This document shows, in pieces, positions 36,371-44,455 of a DNA stretch of 53,475 nucleotides (positions are counted from its first letter, which is position 1; the number at the start of each line of letters is the position of its first letter). The stretch lies in the NCBI GenBank assembly GCA_002470465.1, contig DKMD01000020.1, positions 1-53,475 on the forward strand. The letters run 5' to 3'. This stretch comes from Pluralibacter sp. UBA7423 (GTDB lineage Bacteria; Pseudomonadota; Gammaproteobacteria; Enterobacterales; Enterobacteriaceae). A model generated the notes under the pieces. It was not told where the DNA came from. It saw only the letters and a program-made list of their open reading frames with translations, and searched no databases. The position numbers were made by a program, and so were the translations under genes.

Positions 36371-36928
36371 ATGTCTAAACTGAATATTTCACTGTGCGCC
36401 ATCGCTCTGGCGATGACCACATCCTCCGCGTTCGCCGCAGGCGAAGTCACTCAGGGTACCGTAACCTTTAACGGTAAGCTGATTGCCGAGACCTGTAGTA
36501 TTGTCTCAGCCGACGTGGACAAGAAGGTCACTCTGCCAACCCTGTCTACCCAGACGCTGTCAACAGCAGGTGCCGTCGGTGGTTCAACCACCTTTGATAT
36601 CAATGTGGAAAATTGCCCGAAGACCGGTGGCCCAGCGAGCGTCGCTGCCCACTTCGAAGCCATCAACAGCGATGGTTTCAATTCCGCAACGGGTAACCTG
36701 ACCAACAGCACCGCGAAAGCCGATGGCGGCGCGGAAAACGTGGAAGTTCGCCTGTTTGATAAAGATGGCACCAGCCAGATCCCTGTAGGCGGCACCGGTG
36801 GTTTCTTCCCAATCTCGACCACCGATCACACCGCCAAGATGACCTATATCGGTGCCTACTATGCCTCAGCGGCCACCACCGCGGGTGACGTAACGGCAAA
36901 AGTACAGTACACGCTGGCCTATAAATAA
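36371..36928 (+). CDS. Type 1-like major fimbrial subunit
   Basis: A 185-residue secreted pilin. Signal peptide 1-22 (cut AFA-AG). Family features: TVTFNGKLIAETCSI with the first Cys, the partner Cys in NVENCP, and the C-terminal strand ending QYTLAYK with a penultimate aromatic, recognised by the chaperone. An SD AAGGA precedes the ATG. First gene of the cassette; a hairpin after it should favour its expression over downstream genes, as is common for major pilins. Confidence 0.93.
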   Translation: MSKLNISLCAIALAMTTSSAFAAGEVTQGTVTFNGKLIAETCSIVSADVDKKVTLPTLSTQTLSTAGAVGGSTTFDINVENCPKTGGPASVAAHFEAINSDGFNSATGNLTNSTAKADGGAENVEVRLFDKDGTSQIPVGGTGGFFPISTTDHTAKMTYIGAYYASAATTAGDVTAKVQYTLAYK

Positions 36929-36945
36929 CAGTCAGTAAGCCATCG

Positions 36946-37010
36946 TTCGGCGTAATCATAATCTGTTGTCCGGATTGTCCGGTCCGACAGTGGGTTATTT
37001 TTGCGCCGAA
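36946..37010 (+). terminator. Hairpin after the major pilin (partial terminator)
   Basis: TTCGGCG (36,946-36,952) pairs with CGCCGAA (37,004-37,010). Inside it a second stem is formed by CTGT...CCGGA / TCCGG...ACAG (36,963-36,990), followed by GTTATTTTT. This is a plausible partial terminator giving more major pilin than chaperone and usher. Confidence 0.5.
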
Positions 37011-37043
37011 TCAGGGCCCAGGTCATTTTAACAGGATTCGGTT

Positions 37044-37802
37044 ATGTCATTTTTCAAAAAGTTTTTTTTGTTATTGGTTTTATTTTCATACTGCCGTTTA
37101 AGTACTGCCGGGGTCACCATTTCAGGCACCCGCATTATTTTCCCGGGTAATGAAAAAGAATTAAGCATCAGAACCAACAACAAAGGAGATAAGCCTGCGC
37201 TGGTGCAAATCTGGATCGACGACGGTAAAGCCAATGCCAACCTTAATGAGGTTAAGGTCCCTTTTTTGGTGACGCCACCGGTATACCGCGTGGAGCCGGG
37301 AAAAGGTCAGAGCCTGAGGCTTATCTATAACGGCATGGCGCTGCCACAGGATCGTGAATCGTTGTTCTGGTTCAACCTGCTGGAAATTCCACCGGTAAAT
37401 AAAAATCTTCCGGCAAAAAACCGCCTGGAGCTGGCATTCCGCACCCGGATTAAGATTTTCTACCGACCGCAAAATTTAAAAGAGAACAGCGTCGAGGTCT
37501 TTAACCGACTGCAATGGAGCACCGTGTCGGATCCTAAAAAAGGTACCGGAATTAAAATTACCAACCCGACGCCTTACCATTTTTCGTTTGATACCGGCAC
37601 GTTTACGATCGGCAATAAAAAATACTTTATGAATATGGATGTGGTTGCTCCCGGATATTCCGAAACCTTTTACGCCGATAAAAGTGCCGCACCTGGAGGC
37701 AACGTGAGTCAGCTAACGGTCTATTTACTCAATGACTACGGCGCTGCCGTGGAAAAAACGATGGTAAATCAGGCCGGCGCGTTCATTGAGAAAAAAAGCT
37801 AA
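37044..37802 (+). CDS. Periplasmic fimbrial chaperone (PapD/FimC family)
   Basis: A 252-residue periplasmic chaperone. Signal peptide 1-22 (cut STA-G). The conserved arginine of strand A is in SGTRIIFPG and the conserved lysine in TRIKIFYRP; RLIYNGMALPQDRESLFWFN is the F1-G1 region that donates a strand to pilins. It prevents pilin aggregation and delivers subunits to the usher. Separated from the major pilin by a hairpin and from the usher by about 70 bases. Confidence 0.95.
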   Translation: MSFFKKFFLLLVLFSYCRLSTAGVTISGTRIIFPGNEKELSIRTNNKGDKPALVQIWIDDGKANANLNEVKVPFLVTPPVYRVEPGKGQSLRLIYNGMALPQDRESLFWFNLLEIPPVNKNLPAKNRLELAFRTRIKIFYRPQNLKENSVEVFNRLQWSTVSDPKKGTGIKITNPTPYHFSFDTGTFTIGNKKYFMNMDVVAPGYSETFYADKSAAPGGNVSQLTVYLLNDYGAAVEKTMVNQAGAFIEKKS

Positions 37803-37874
37803 TTTTCTTTCGGTATTAACCACCGTACGGGATGGTTTCTGTCCGGTTAAACGGTGTCAGGGATAATAGTGATA

Positions 37875-40457
37875 ATGGAACGATCAGCACAAAACTTTAT
37901 TCACGAGAATAAGCGTTGCACGCTGCTGGCGACGTTAATTTTCGCTGCCCTGCCGGTGCACAGAGTTTGGGCTACGCAGAATAGCTCAGAGGCAGCAGAG
38001 TCCTCCTCTGAGATAGTGGATTACAACCCTGAATTTCTGCACGGCAAGGGAATTGACGTCACCCAGTTCAGCGAAGGCAATCCGGTTTCGCCAGGTGTTT
38101 ATATGCTGACCGTTATCGTGAACGGCGAACAGCGCGGCCGCGAGGAGATTACCTTTGCACCAGTGAAAAATAAGCAAAACGCCGAAGCCATTTTTACACC
38201 GGAGCAGCTGCAAAAATTCGGCATTAAGACGGATAAACCCGTTGCGGACAGCGCATCGCCCTTCCGTCTGGGTGAGGTTATTCCTGACAGCCTGGTGACG
38301 TATAACGGCGGTGACCTGGAGCTGGACATCCGAGTCCCTCAGGCAAACCAGGTGAAATTCCCGCGCGGCTACACCGACCCGTCACGCTGGGAAAGCGGAA
38401 TGCCTGCGGCCTTTCTGGACTACAACGCCAACTTTTATGGCAGTTCCACTGGCCCACGTAACGGTGAATCACGCAGCGATGGCCACACCAGCAATATCGG
38501 GCTGCTGTCGGGCATCAACGTCGGGCCCTGGCGATTACGTCAGCGCTCCAACGTCAGCTGGTACGACGGCAAAGACACGCCGCATACCGAAAGCCTGGCG
38601 ACCTACGCTGCTACCGATATTTCGGCGCTGAAAAGCCAGCTGACGCTGGGGGACACCAACACGACCGGTAAAGTTTTTGACAGCTTTAGCCTTCGCGGGG
38701 TGCAGCTTAAATCCGACGATCGCATGCTGCCTGAAGGTCTGCGCAACTACTCTCCAATCGTGCGGGGCGTGGCGGAGTCGAACGCTAAAGTCAGCATCAC
38801 CCAGCACGGGATGACCGTCTACCAGACCGTCGTACCACCGGGCCCGTTTGAGCTCACCGATATCGGGGCGATGGGTTACGGTGGCGATCTGCAGATGACC
38901 ATAACCGAGGCCAACGGCTCGGTGCGCACCAGCACGGTGCCTTTCTCCGCACCGCCGATGCTGCTTCATAAAGATGTCAGCAGCTTCGAACTGCTGGCCG
39001 GTGAAATGAACGACGATACGCTCAAAGAGAAGCCAAAAGTGTTGCAGGGACTGCTGCAATACGGCCTGGGCAATAACTATACCGTTTACGGCGGGTCGCA
39101 GATCTCAAACCACTACTATGCCCTCTCCATCGGTAACGCGATCAACACCCTGATCGGCGGGCTCGGGATGGACATTACCCGCGCATGGAGTGAGGTGGAA
39201 GACGGCAGACACTCCAGCGGTAATAGCTACAACGTCAGCTTTACCAAATTCATGGAGCAAACCGCCACCAACCTGACCATGGCGGCCTATCGATACTCAA
39301 CGAAAGGGTTCTATTCGCTGCGTGACGCCAGCATTGCCCGTGATGGCAGAACCAACGACGACTACGATGTGGATTATCGGACCAAAGAGCGCTTCACGGC
39401 CACCATTTCCCAGACGCTGTGGGACAACAGTACGCTCAATTTCACCGGCAGTCTTTACACCTACTGGAGCAGCGAGAGGACCGCGAAGCAGTACTCTATC
39501 AGCTGGAACAAATCGCTGCGCTATTTCTCCTTCGCGCTGACGGCGATGCGCACCAGCGATGAAAACGGCAAATATGAGAACACTTATCTGGCCTCGATCA
39601 ACGTACCGATTGGGCGAAATACCAACAGCAGGCCGCTGTTTGATTCGCTCTATTCGACCTACAGCCACAGCTCCCCGAAAAGCGATCGCTTCCAGATGAA
39701 CGCCAACGGCAGCCGCGGCGATCAGAATGAGCTGACCTATGGTATCGGCACTTCCGCAGAGAAGGCGTATCAGTCAGATTCTCGCGAAGCGGTATACGGC
39801 AACGTCAACTATCGCAGCCCGGTTGGGCAGTTCGGTATGACCGCGGGCGTCGACAGCCAGGGCTCTTCCCGTCAGCTTTCTCTCTCGGCAATGGGCAGCG
39901 TTGTCGCGCACAAAGGCGGCGTGACGCTTGGCCCATCCGTAGGCGACATGCCATTTGCGGTCATCGGCGCGAAGGGTGCGAAGGGCGCGAAAATGTTTAA
40001 CGGCCAGGGCTCGCAAATTGACGGTCGCGGCTACGCCATCGTCCCTTCCCTCACCGCGTATCGGGAAAACAACATTGCGCTGGATTACCGCAGCGTACCT
40101 GACAACGTCGACGTGCTCCAAAGCCAGCGCACCGTGGTGCCGCGCGAAGGCGCGATCGTTGGCGTGGATATGAAGACTATCGAAGGCACACCGATTGTGC
40201 TGGTGATCCGCGATGAGCAGCACAACCCGATTCCTGTGGGCAGCGAGCTGGTGGATGACAAAGGGATCAATCAGGGCGTCAGCGGACAAGGCGGAATGGC
40301 CTTCGTACGCGGCTGGGACCCGGCGTCCGGCAACCTGTTCGCGGTGTCCGGGAAGGATAAGTGCCTCATTGTGCCGGCCAAAAATGCCCTGAATCAGGTC
40401 CTCGCAACGAAGAGTAACAGCGTCGTACAACTGGAGGTGACATGCTATCGTCGATAA
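37875..40457 (+). CDS. Outer-membrane fimbrial usher (FimD/PapC family)
   Basis: About 860 residues. Signal peptide (cut near VWA-T). The N-terminal targeting domain starts with YNPEFLHGKGIDVTQFSEGNPVSPGVYML; a 24-strand barrel with internal plug follows (LRGVQLKSDDRMLPEGL near the plug), and C-terminal domains end with CLIVPAKN...LEVTCYRR. It forms the assembly pore. Start ATG 37,875 is uncertain; GTG 37,869 has a better-spaced AGGGA. A GAKGAKGAK triplication occurs near residue 700. It overlaps the next gene by 16 bases. Confidence 0.95.
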   Translation: MERSAQNFIHENKRCTLLATLIFAALPVHRVWATQNSSEAAESSSEIVDYNPEFLHGKGIDVTQFSEGNPVSPGVYMLTVIVNGEQRGREEITFAPVKNKQNAEAIFTPEQLQKFGIKTDKPVADSASPFRLGEVIPDSLVTYNGGDLELDIRVPQANQVKFPRGYTDPSRWESGMPAAFLDYNANFYGSSTGPRNGESRSDGHTSNIGLLSGINVGPWRLRQRSNVSWYDGKDTPHTESLATYAATDISALKSQLTLGDTNTTGKVFDSFSLRGVQLKSDDRMLPEGLRNYSPIVRGVAESNAKVSITQHGMTVYQTVVPPGPFELTDIGAMGYGGDLQMTITEANGSVRTSTVPFSAPPMLLHKDVSSFELLAGEMNDDTLKEKPKVLQGLLQYGLGNNYTVYGGSQISNHYYALSIGNAINTLIGGLGMDITRAWSEVEDGRHSSGNSYNVSFTKFMEQTATNLTMAAYRYSTKGFYSLRDASIARDGRTNDDYDVDYRTKERFTATISQTLWDNSTLNFTGSLYTYWSSERTAKQYSISWNKSLRYFSFALTAMRTSDENGKYENTYLASINVPIGRNTNSRPLFDSLYSTYSHSSPKSDRFQMNANGSRGDQNELTYGIGTSAEKAYQSDSREAVYGNVNYRSPVGQFGMTAGVDSQGSSRQLSLSAMGSVVAHKGGVTLGPSVGDMPFAVIGAKGAKGAKMFNGQGSQIDGRGYAIVPSLTAYRENNIALDYRSVPDNVDVLQSQRTVVPREGAIVGVDMKTIEGTPIVLVIRDEQHNPIPVGSELVDDKGINQGVSGQGGMAFVRGWDPASGNLFAVSGKDKCLIVPAKNALNQVLATKSNSVVQLEVTCYRR

Positions 40458-41008
40458 TGCCCAAAACCCTGGGATTTGCCTTCTGGCTATTGTCACCGCT
40501 GGCGCTGGCGCAATCCTGCGGCGTCTCGGACAATTGCAAAATCGATGTGCAGTTTAAAGGGTCTTATCTGGAAAATACCTGCGACCTCGCCATTAATAAT
40601 GGCTCGGCTAACGAGACAATTGTTTTACCAGAGATTTCAACCACCACCTTAAATTACAACGGGGCAGAAGCAGGTAGTCAGACATTCTCCATTACGTTGA
40701 GCAACTGCCCGACGAATAAAGCAATTTCACTTTATTTTGGTTCGACGGCATCCGGCACGAATGCAACCACGGGGAATTTACCTAATGCCACTGGCAGCGA
40801 TTATAGCAAGAATGTTGAAGTGCGTTTACGTAAAGCAGATCAACAGCAAATGGTGATTGACGACCCGCTCAGTAATCAGGATTACGTCGTCAGCAGTACA
40901 GCAGGTGTCAGTCATCAGTTTATTGCCAGTTATTATGCCACCGGTACCTCAGGTGCAAGCGTGGGTCTCATTAACACAGCTGCGGCGATTATAGTCGATT
41001 ACAAATAA
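40442..41008 (+). CDS. Minor fimbrial subunit
   Basis: A 188-residue secreted pilin (signal to about residue 23, ALAQS). It shares the pilin pattern: CDLAINNGSANETIVLP, TLSNCPTNKAISLYF and a C-terminal IIVDYK with penultimate tyrosine. It resembles the major pilin in layout (NVEVRLR, ASYYATGTSGA) but has extra Cys residues near its N-terminus. It could be an adaptor between rod and tip adhesin. Translation is coupled to the usher by a 16-base overlap. Last gene of the cassette. Confidence 0.9.
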   Translation: MLSSIMPKTLGFAFWLLSPLALAQSCGVSDNCKIDVQFKGSYLENTCDLAINNGSANETIVLPEISTTTLNYNGAEAGSQTFSITLSNCPTNKAISLYFGSTASGTNATTGNLPNATGSDYSKNVEVRLRKADQQQMVIDDPLSNQDYVVSSTAGVSHQFIASYYATGTSGASVGLINTAAAIIVDYK

Positions 41009-41032
41009 GATACTGAGCTCATTATCGGGAAA

Positions 41033-41070
41033 GCCAGCTATTGCTATGCGCTGAATAGCTGGCAACTTTT
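41033..41070 (+). terminator. Terminator ending the fimbrial cassette
   Basis: A perfect 10-bp stem GCCAGCTATT / AATAGCTGGC with an 11-base loop is followed by AACTTTTG. It lies 24 bases after the minor pilin and separates the fimbrial genes from tssB. Confidence 0.8.
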
Positions 41071-41105
41071 GTCGGGAAATATCATCACCTGATAAAAATA
41101 ATATT

Positions 41106-41119
41106 ATTCAGCGCTGAAT
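41106..41119. repeat. 14-bp perfect palindrome upstream of tssB
   Basis: ATTCAGCGCTGAAT lies 14 bases before the tssB start, just upstream of its AAGGA. The half GCGCTGAAT also occurs at 41,048-41,056 in the terminator loop. It may be an operator or a leader hairpin. Confidence 0.5.
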
Positions 41120-41133
41120 TATTAAGGATTGAT

Positions 41134-41667
41134 ATGGCCGTAAGTAAAAGTAACTCTCAAAAATTCATTGCCAGAAATCGAGCGCCGCGCGTACAGATTG
41201 AATATGACGTGGAAATTTACGGCAGCGAAAAGAAAGTCGAATTGCCTTTTGTTATGGGCGTGCTGGCAGACCTTTCCGGTAAGCCGCTGGAGCCGCTCCC
41301 ACCGATCGCCGATCGCAAATTCCTCGATATTGATATCGACAATTTCGACGAGCGCATGAAGGCAATGAAACCACGCGTGGCGTTTGCGGTGCCGAATACT
41401 CTGACGGGCGAAGGCCAGCTGATGGTCGATATCACCTTCGAAAGCATCAACGACTTTTCACCGGATGAGATCGCCCGAAAAGTGGATTCCTTATCCCAGT
41501 TGCTCGAAGCACGGTCCCAGCTTGCCAACCTGCAAACCTACATGGATGGCAAAGCTGGCGCCGAAGAGCTGGTGAGAAAGCTGCTCAAGGACAAAGCGCT
41601 GCTTAATACCCTTGCCGCTTCCCCAAAAGCCCAACCTGAAGTTGCTGACGTTCAGCCAGAAGAGTAA
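41134..41667 (+). CDS. tssB: TssB (VipA), T6SS sheath small subunit
   Basis: A 177-residue cytoplasmic protein that co-assembles with TssC into the contractile sheath. Signature blocks: NRAPRVQIEYDVEIYGSEKKVELPFVMGVLADLSG and KFLDIDIDNFDERMKAMKPRV. The start has AAGGA seven bases upstream. It directly precedes tssC. Confidence 0.97.
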   Translation: MAVSKSNSQKFIARNRAPRVQIEYDVEIYGSEKKVELPFVMGVLADLSGKPLEPLPPIADRKFLDIDIDNFDERMKAMKPRVAFAVPNTLTGEGQLMVDITFESINDFSPDEIARKVDSLSQLLEARSQLANLQTYMDGKAGAEELVRKLLKDKALLNTLAASPKAQPEVADVQPEE

Positions 41668-41687
41668 TGAAAAAGAAAGGAACCCCT

Positions 41688-43187
41688 ATGTCTGTTATGG
41701 ATGTACAAGCCCAAAAAACGTCGAAGTCAACGGCGGAAACCAGCGATTTCAACCAGCTGCTGGCGAAAGAGTTTAAAGCCAAAACGGAACAGACCAAGGT
41801 CGCCGTCGAAGGTGCGGTAAAGACGCTCGCCGAGCAGGCGCTGGCCAATACGGTCACCATCTCGGATGACGCGTACAAAAGCATTGAGTCAATCATTGCC
41901 GGCATCGACAGCAAGCTCTCCGAGCAAATCAACCTTATCCTGCATCATCAGGAGTTTCAGGCGCTGGAAAGCGCCTGGCGCGGCCTGCAGTATCTGGTTT
42001 ACAACACCGAAACCGATGAAAAGCTGAAGCTGCGCTTTATGGACATGTCCAAGGACGAGCTGCGCCGCAACATGAAGCGCTATAAGGGCATCGCCTGGGA
42101 CCAGAGTCCGCTGTTTAAGAAGATCTATGAGGAGGAGTACGGCCAGCTCGGCGGCGAACCTTACGGCTGCCTGGTGGCGGATTACTACTTCGACCACACC
42201 GCACCGGACGTCGACCTGCTGGCTTCGCTCGGCAAAATCGCGGCGTCCGCACATATGCCTTTCATCTCTGGCGCATCACCGACGGTGCTGCAAATGGAGT
42301 CCTGGCAGGAGCTCTCCAACCCACGCGACCTGACCAAAATCTTCACCCAGAACCTGGAATACGCCGCATGGAACTCGCTGCGTCAGGGCGAAGACTCCCG
42401 TTACATCGGCCTGGCGATGCCGCGTTTCCTCGCCCGTTTACCGTACGGTATTCGCACCAACCCGGTGGACGCCTTCCACTTTGAAGAGGTCACCGACGGC
42501 GCCGATCACAGCAAATACATCTGGTCCAACGCCGCCTATGCGATGGCGGTAAACATCAATCGCTCCTTCAAGGAGTATGGCTGGTGTACGTTGATTCGCG
42601 GCGTGGAGAGCGGCGGCGTCGTGGAAGGCCTGCCATGCCACACCTTCCCGACGGACGATGGCGGCGTGGACATGAAATGCCCGACCGAAATCGCGATTTC
42701 CGATCGCCGTGAAGCCGAGCTGGCGAAGAATGGATTTATCCCGCTGGTTCACCGCAAAAATACCGATTATGCCGCCTTTATCGGCGCACAATCCCTGCAA
42801 AAACCTGCCGAGTACTACGATGCGGACGCCACGGCCAACGCCAACCTCTCGGCACGCCTGCCGTACCTGTTTGCCTGCTCACGCTTTGCGCATTACCTGA
42901 AATGTATCGTCCGCGACAAGATCGGGACTTTCAAAGAGCGCGACGAAATGCAGCGCTGGCTGAACGACTGGGTAATGAACTACGTCGACGGCGACCCGGC
43001 CAACTCAACCGTTGAAACCAAAGCGCGCCGTCCGCTGGCGGCGGCAGAAGTGGTGGTGGAAGACGTTGAGGGCAACCCGGGTTACTACCAGGCGAAATTC
43101 TTCCTGCGCCCGCATTTCCAGCTGGAAGGGTTAACCGTTTCTCTGCGCATGGTGGCCAAACTGCCTTCCGTGAAAGAAGGTGCCTGA
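41688..43187 (+). CDS. tssC: TssC (VipB), T6SS sheath large subunit
   Basis: A 499-residue sheath protein. ATG 41,688 is chosen because AAAGGA lies six bases before it; the ATG at 41,667 overlapping the tssB stop would add seven residues. Family blocks: EFQALESAWRGLQYLVYNTETDEKLKLR, SPLFKKIYEEEYGQLGGEPYG, and CSRFAHYLKCIVRDKIGTF. Contraction drives the Hcp-VgrG needle; TssH recycles it. Confidence 0.97.
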   Translation: MSVMDVQAQKTSKSTAETSDFNQLLAKEFKAKTEQTKVAVEGAVKTLAEQALANTVTISDDAYKSIESIIAGIDSKLSEQINLILHHQEFQALESAWRGLQYLVYNTETDEKLKLRFMDMSKDELRRNMKRYKGIAWDQSPLFKKIYEEEYGQLGGEPYGCLVADYYFDHTAPDVDLLASLGKIAASAHMPFISGASPTVLQMESWQELSNPRDLTKIFTQNLEYAAWNSLRQGEDSRYIGLAMPRFLARLPYGIRTNPVDAFHFEEVTDGADHSKYIWSNAAYAMAVNINRSFKEYGWCTLIRGVESGGVVEGLPCHTFPTDDGGVDMKCPTEIAISDRREAELAKNGFIPLVHRKNTDYAAFIGAQSLQKPAEYYDADATANANLSARLPYLFACSRFAHYLKCIVRDKIGTFKERDEMQRWLNDWVMNYVDGDPANSTVETKARRPLAAAEVVVEDVEGNPGYYQAKFFLRPHFQLEGLTVSLRMVAKLPSVKEGA

Positions 43188-43250
43188 TAAAACAGGCTGA
43201 CCACTCGCGCAAAACTATTTTTTGTGATGCTCACCATTACAAAAGGGAAC

Positions 43251-43271
43251 GTTCTTCCGGGAAGGAAGAAC
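43251..43271 (+). repeat. Hairpin in the hcp leader
   Basis: GTTCTTCC / GGAAGAAC, a perfect 8-bp stem with a five-base loop, 50 bases before hcp. It may stabilise a separate hcp message or weaken read-through from tssC. Confidence 0.5.
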
Positions 43272-43320
43272 ATAATTTGTTGTTTTAAATTAGCTAAATA
43301 AGCACTGGAGAATATGCATT

Positions 43321-43806
43321 ATGGCACAAGATATGTTTATTAAAATCGAAGGAATTGAGGGTGAATCTCCGGATGCCGTTCATAAAAATGAAATCCAGGT
43401 TTTATCCTGGAACTGGGATGTCGCACAGCATTCAAATATGCACAGCGGTTCCGGCGGCGGTTCTGGTCGTGCAACGGTTGATGATTTCTGCTTCGTCCAC
43501 TATACCGACAAAGCCAGCCCGAACCTGCTGAACTACTGTCTGACCGGTAAACACATTAAGAACATTCAATTTGTGATCCGTAAAGCCGGTGGCGACCCGC
43601 TGGAATATCTGACCATTAAATTTACCGATGCCATCATCACTAAAGTAAATATGACTGGTTCTCACGATGACGAAACGCGTCCACGTGAATCCGTTCGCTT
43701 CTCATTCACCAAAATGACTCAGGATTACGTCATGCAGAATGCTGAAGGTCATAAGTCTGGCGTTATTTCCGCGACCTATGATGTGAAAGCTAACCTGCAC
43801 GGTTAA
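43321..43806 (+). CDS. hcp: Hcp (TssD), T6SS inner tube protein
   Basis: A 161-residue protein that stacks as hexameric rings to form the secreted tube. The N-terminus MAQDMFIKIEGIEGESPDAVHKNEIQVLSW is the classic Hcp1 opening, and VRFSFTKMTQDYVMQ lies near the C-terminus. No C-terminal extension is present, so it is not an evolved Hcp. It is flanked by a leader hairpin and a terminator, suggesting it can be expressed separately at high level. Confidence 0.97.
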   Translation: MAQDMFIKIEGIEGESPDAVHKNEIQVLSWNWDVAQHSNMHSGSGGGSGRATVDDFCFVHYTDKASPNLLNYCLTGKHIKNIQFVIRKAGGDPLEYLTIKFTDAIITKVNMTGSHDDETRPRESVRFSFTKMTQDYVMQNAEGHKSGVISATYDVKANLHG

Positions 43807-43818
43807 TTTTCCTGCCCC

Positions 43819-43848
43819 GAAGGCTCGCTATTTGGCGAGTCTTCATTT
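43819..43848 (+). terminator. Hairpin terminator after hcp
   Basis: GAAGGCTCGC-TATTTG-GCGAGTCTTC followed by ATTTC, 12 bases after hcp. A short stem with one G-T pair; probably partial. Confidence 0.6.
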
Positions 43849-43866
43849 CACCACCCAGCGTTATTA

Positions 43867-43902
43867 CTGAATAGCCGTTTACATCGCGCAGCGGTTATTC
43901 AG
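43867..43902 (+). repeat. Inverted repeat upstream of tssJ
   Basis: CTGAATAGCCG (43,867-43,877) pairs with CGGTTATTCAG (43,892-43,902) with one G-T pair and a 14-base loop. It lies about 30 bases before tssJ. CTGAATAGC is also present at 41,051 in the fimbrial terminator. Confidence 0.5.
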
Positions 43903-43933
43903 GATAATACTGAAGGAAACAGGTAAGAGTTTG

Positions 43934-44452
43934 ATGAAAAGGAAAGCTGCACAGTACGGTCTGAACCTGATCCTGGCTCTGATGCTGGCCGCATGCAGCA
44001 CCAGGAATGAGCCCCAGACCACCCCCAAAAGGGTGGAAATGACATTCCACGCCAGCAAAAACAGCAATCCCGACCGGGACGGCCGCGCTGCACCGGTTCA
44101 GGTCATGCTCTATTCGCTCGTCAACGCGGATAATTTTGCCAACAGCGACTTTATTTCACTGACCAACGGAGCCGATCCTGCTCTCCTTAACGACATCAGG
44201 AATCAGCAGCAGCTGATCCTGAAGCCGGGCGAATCCCGCACGATCAAACTCGAGCCCCCCCGCGACGTCCATTTTTTCGGCATTGCCGCCGCTTTCCGCA
44301 CGATCAATGACGCCAGGTGGAACGCCGTTTACGCCCTGCATCCACAGAATTCCCGCCCCTGGTATCACTGGCTAATCCCGTCAACGGATGAGCCTTTGAA
44401 GCTGGAGGTCGCCCTCGACAACGTATCCGTATCCATTAAAGAAGCGAACTGA
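43934..44452 (+). CDS. tssJ: TssJ, T6SS outer-membrane lipoprotein
   Basis: A 172-residue lipoprotein: signal sequence with lipobox LAAC (Cys-21) followed by Ser, which predicts outer-membrane sorting. The blocks APVQVMLYSLVNADNFANSDF and the C-terminal LKLEVALDNVSVSI fit the TssJ transthyretin-like fold. It binds TssM in the periplasm. ATG 43,934 is preferred over TTG 43,931. First gene of tssJKLM, the membrane-complex cluster. Confidence 0.93.
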   Translation: MKRKAAQYGLNLILALMLAACSTRNEPQTTPKRVEMTFHASKNSNPDRDGRAAPVQVMLYSLVNADNFANSDFISLTNGADPALLNDIRNQQQLILKPGESRTIKLEPPRDVHFFGIAAAFRTINDARWNAVYALHPQNSRPWYHWLIPSTDEPLKLEVALDNVSVSIKEAN

Positions 44453-44455
44453 CCC

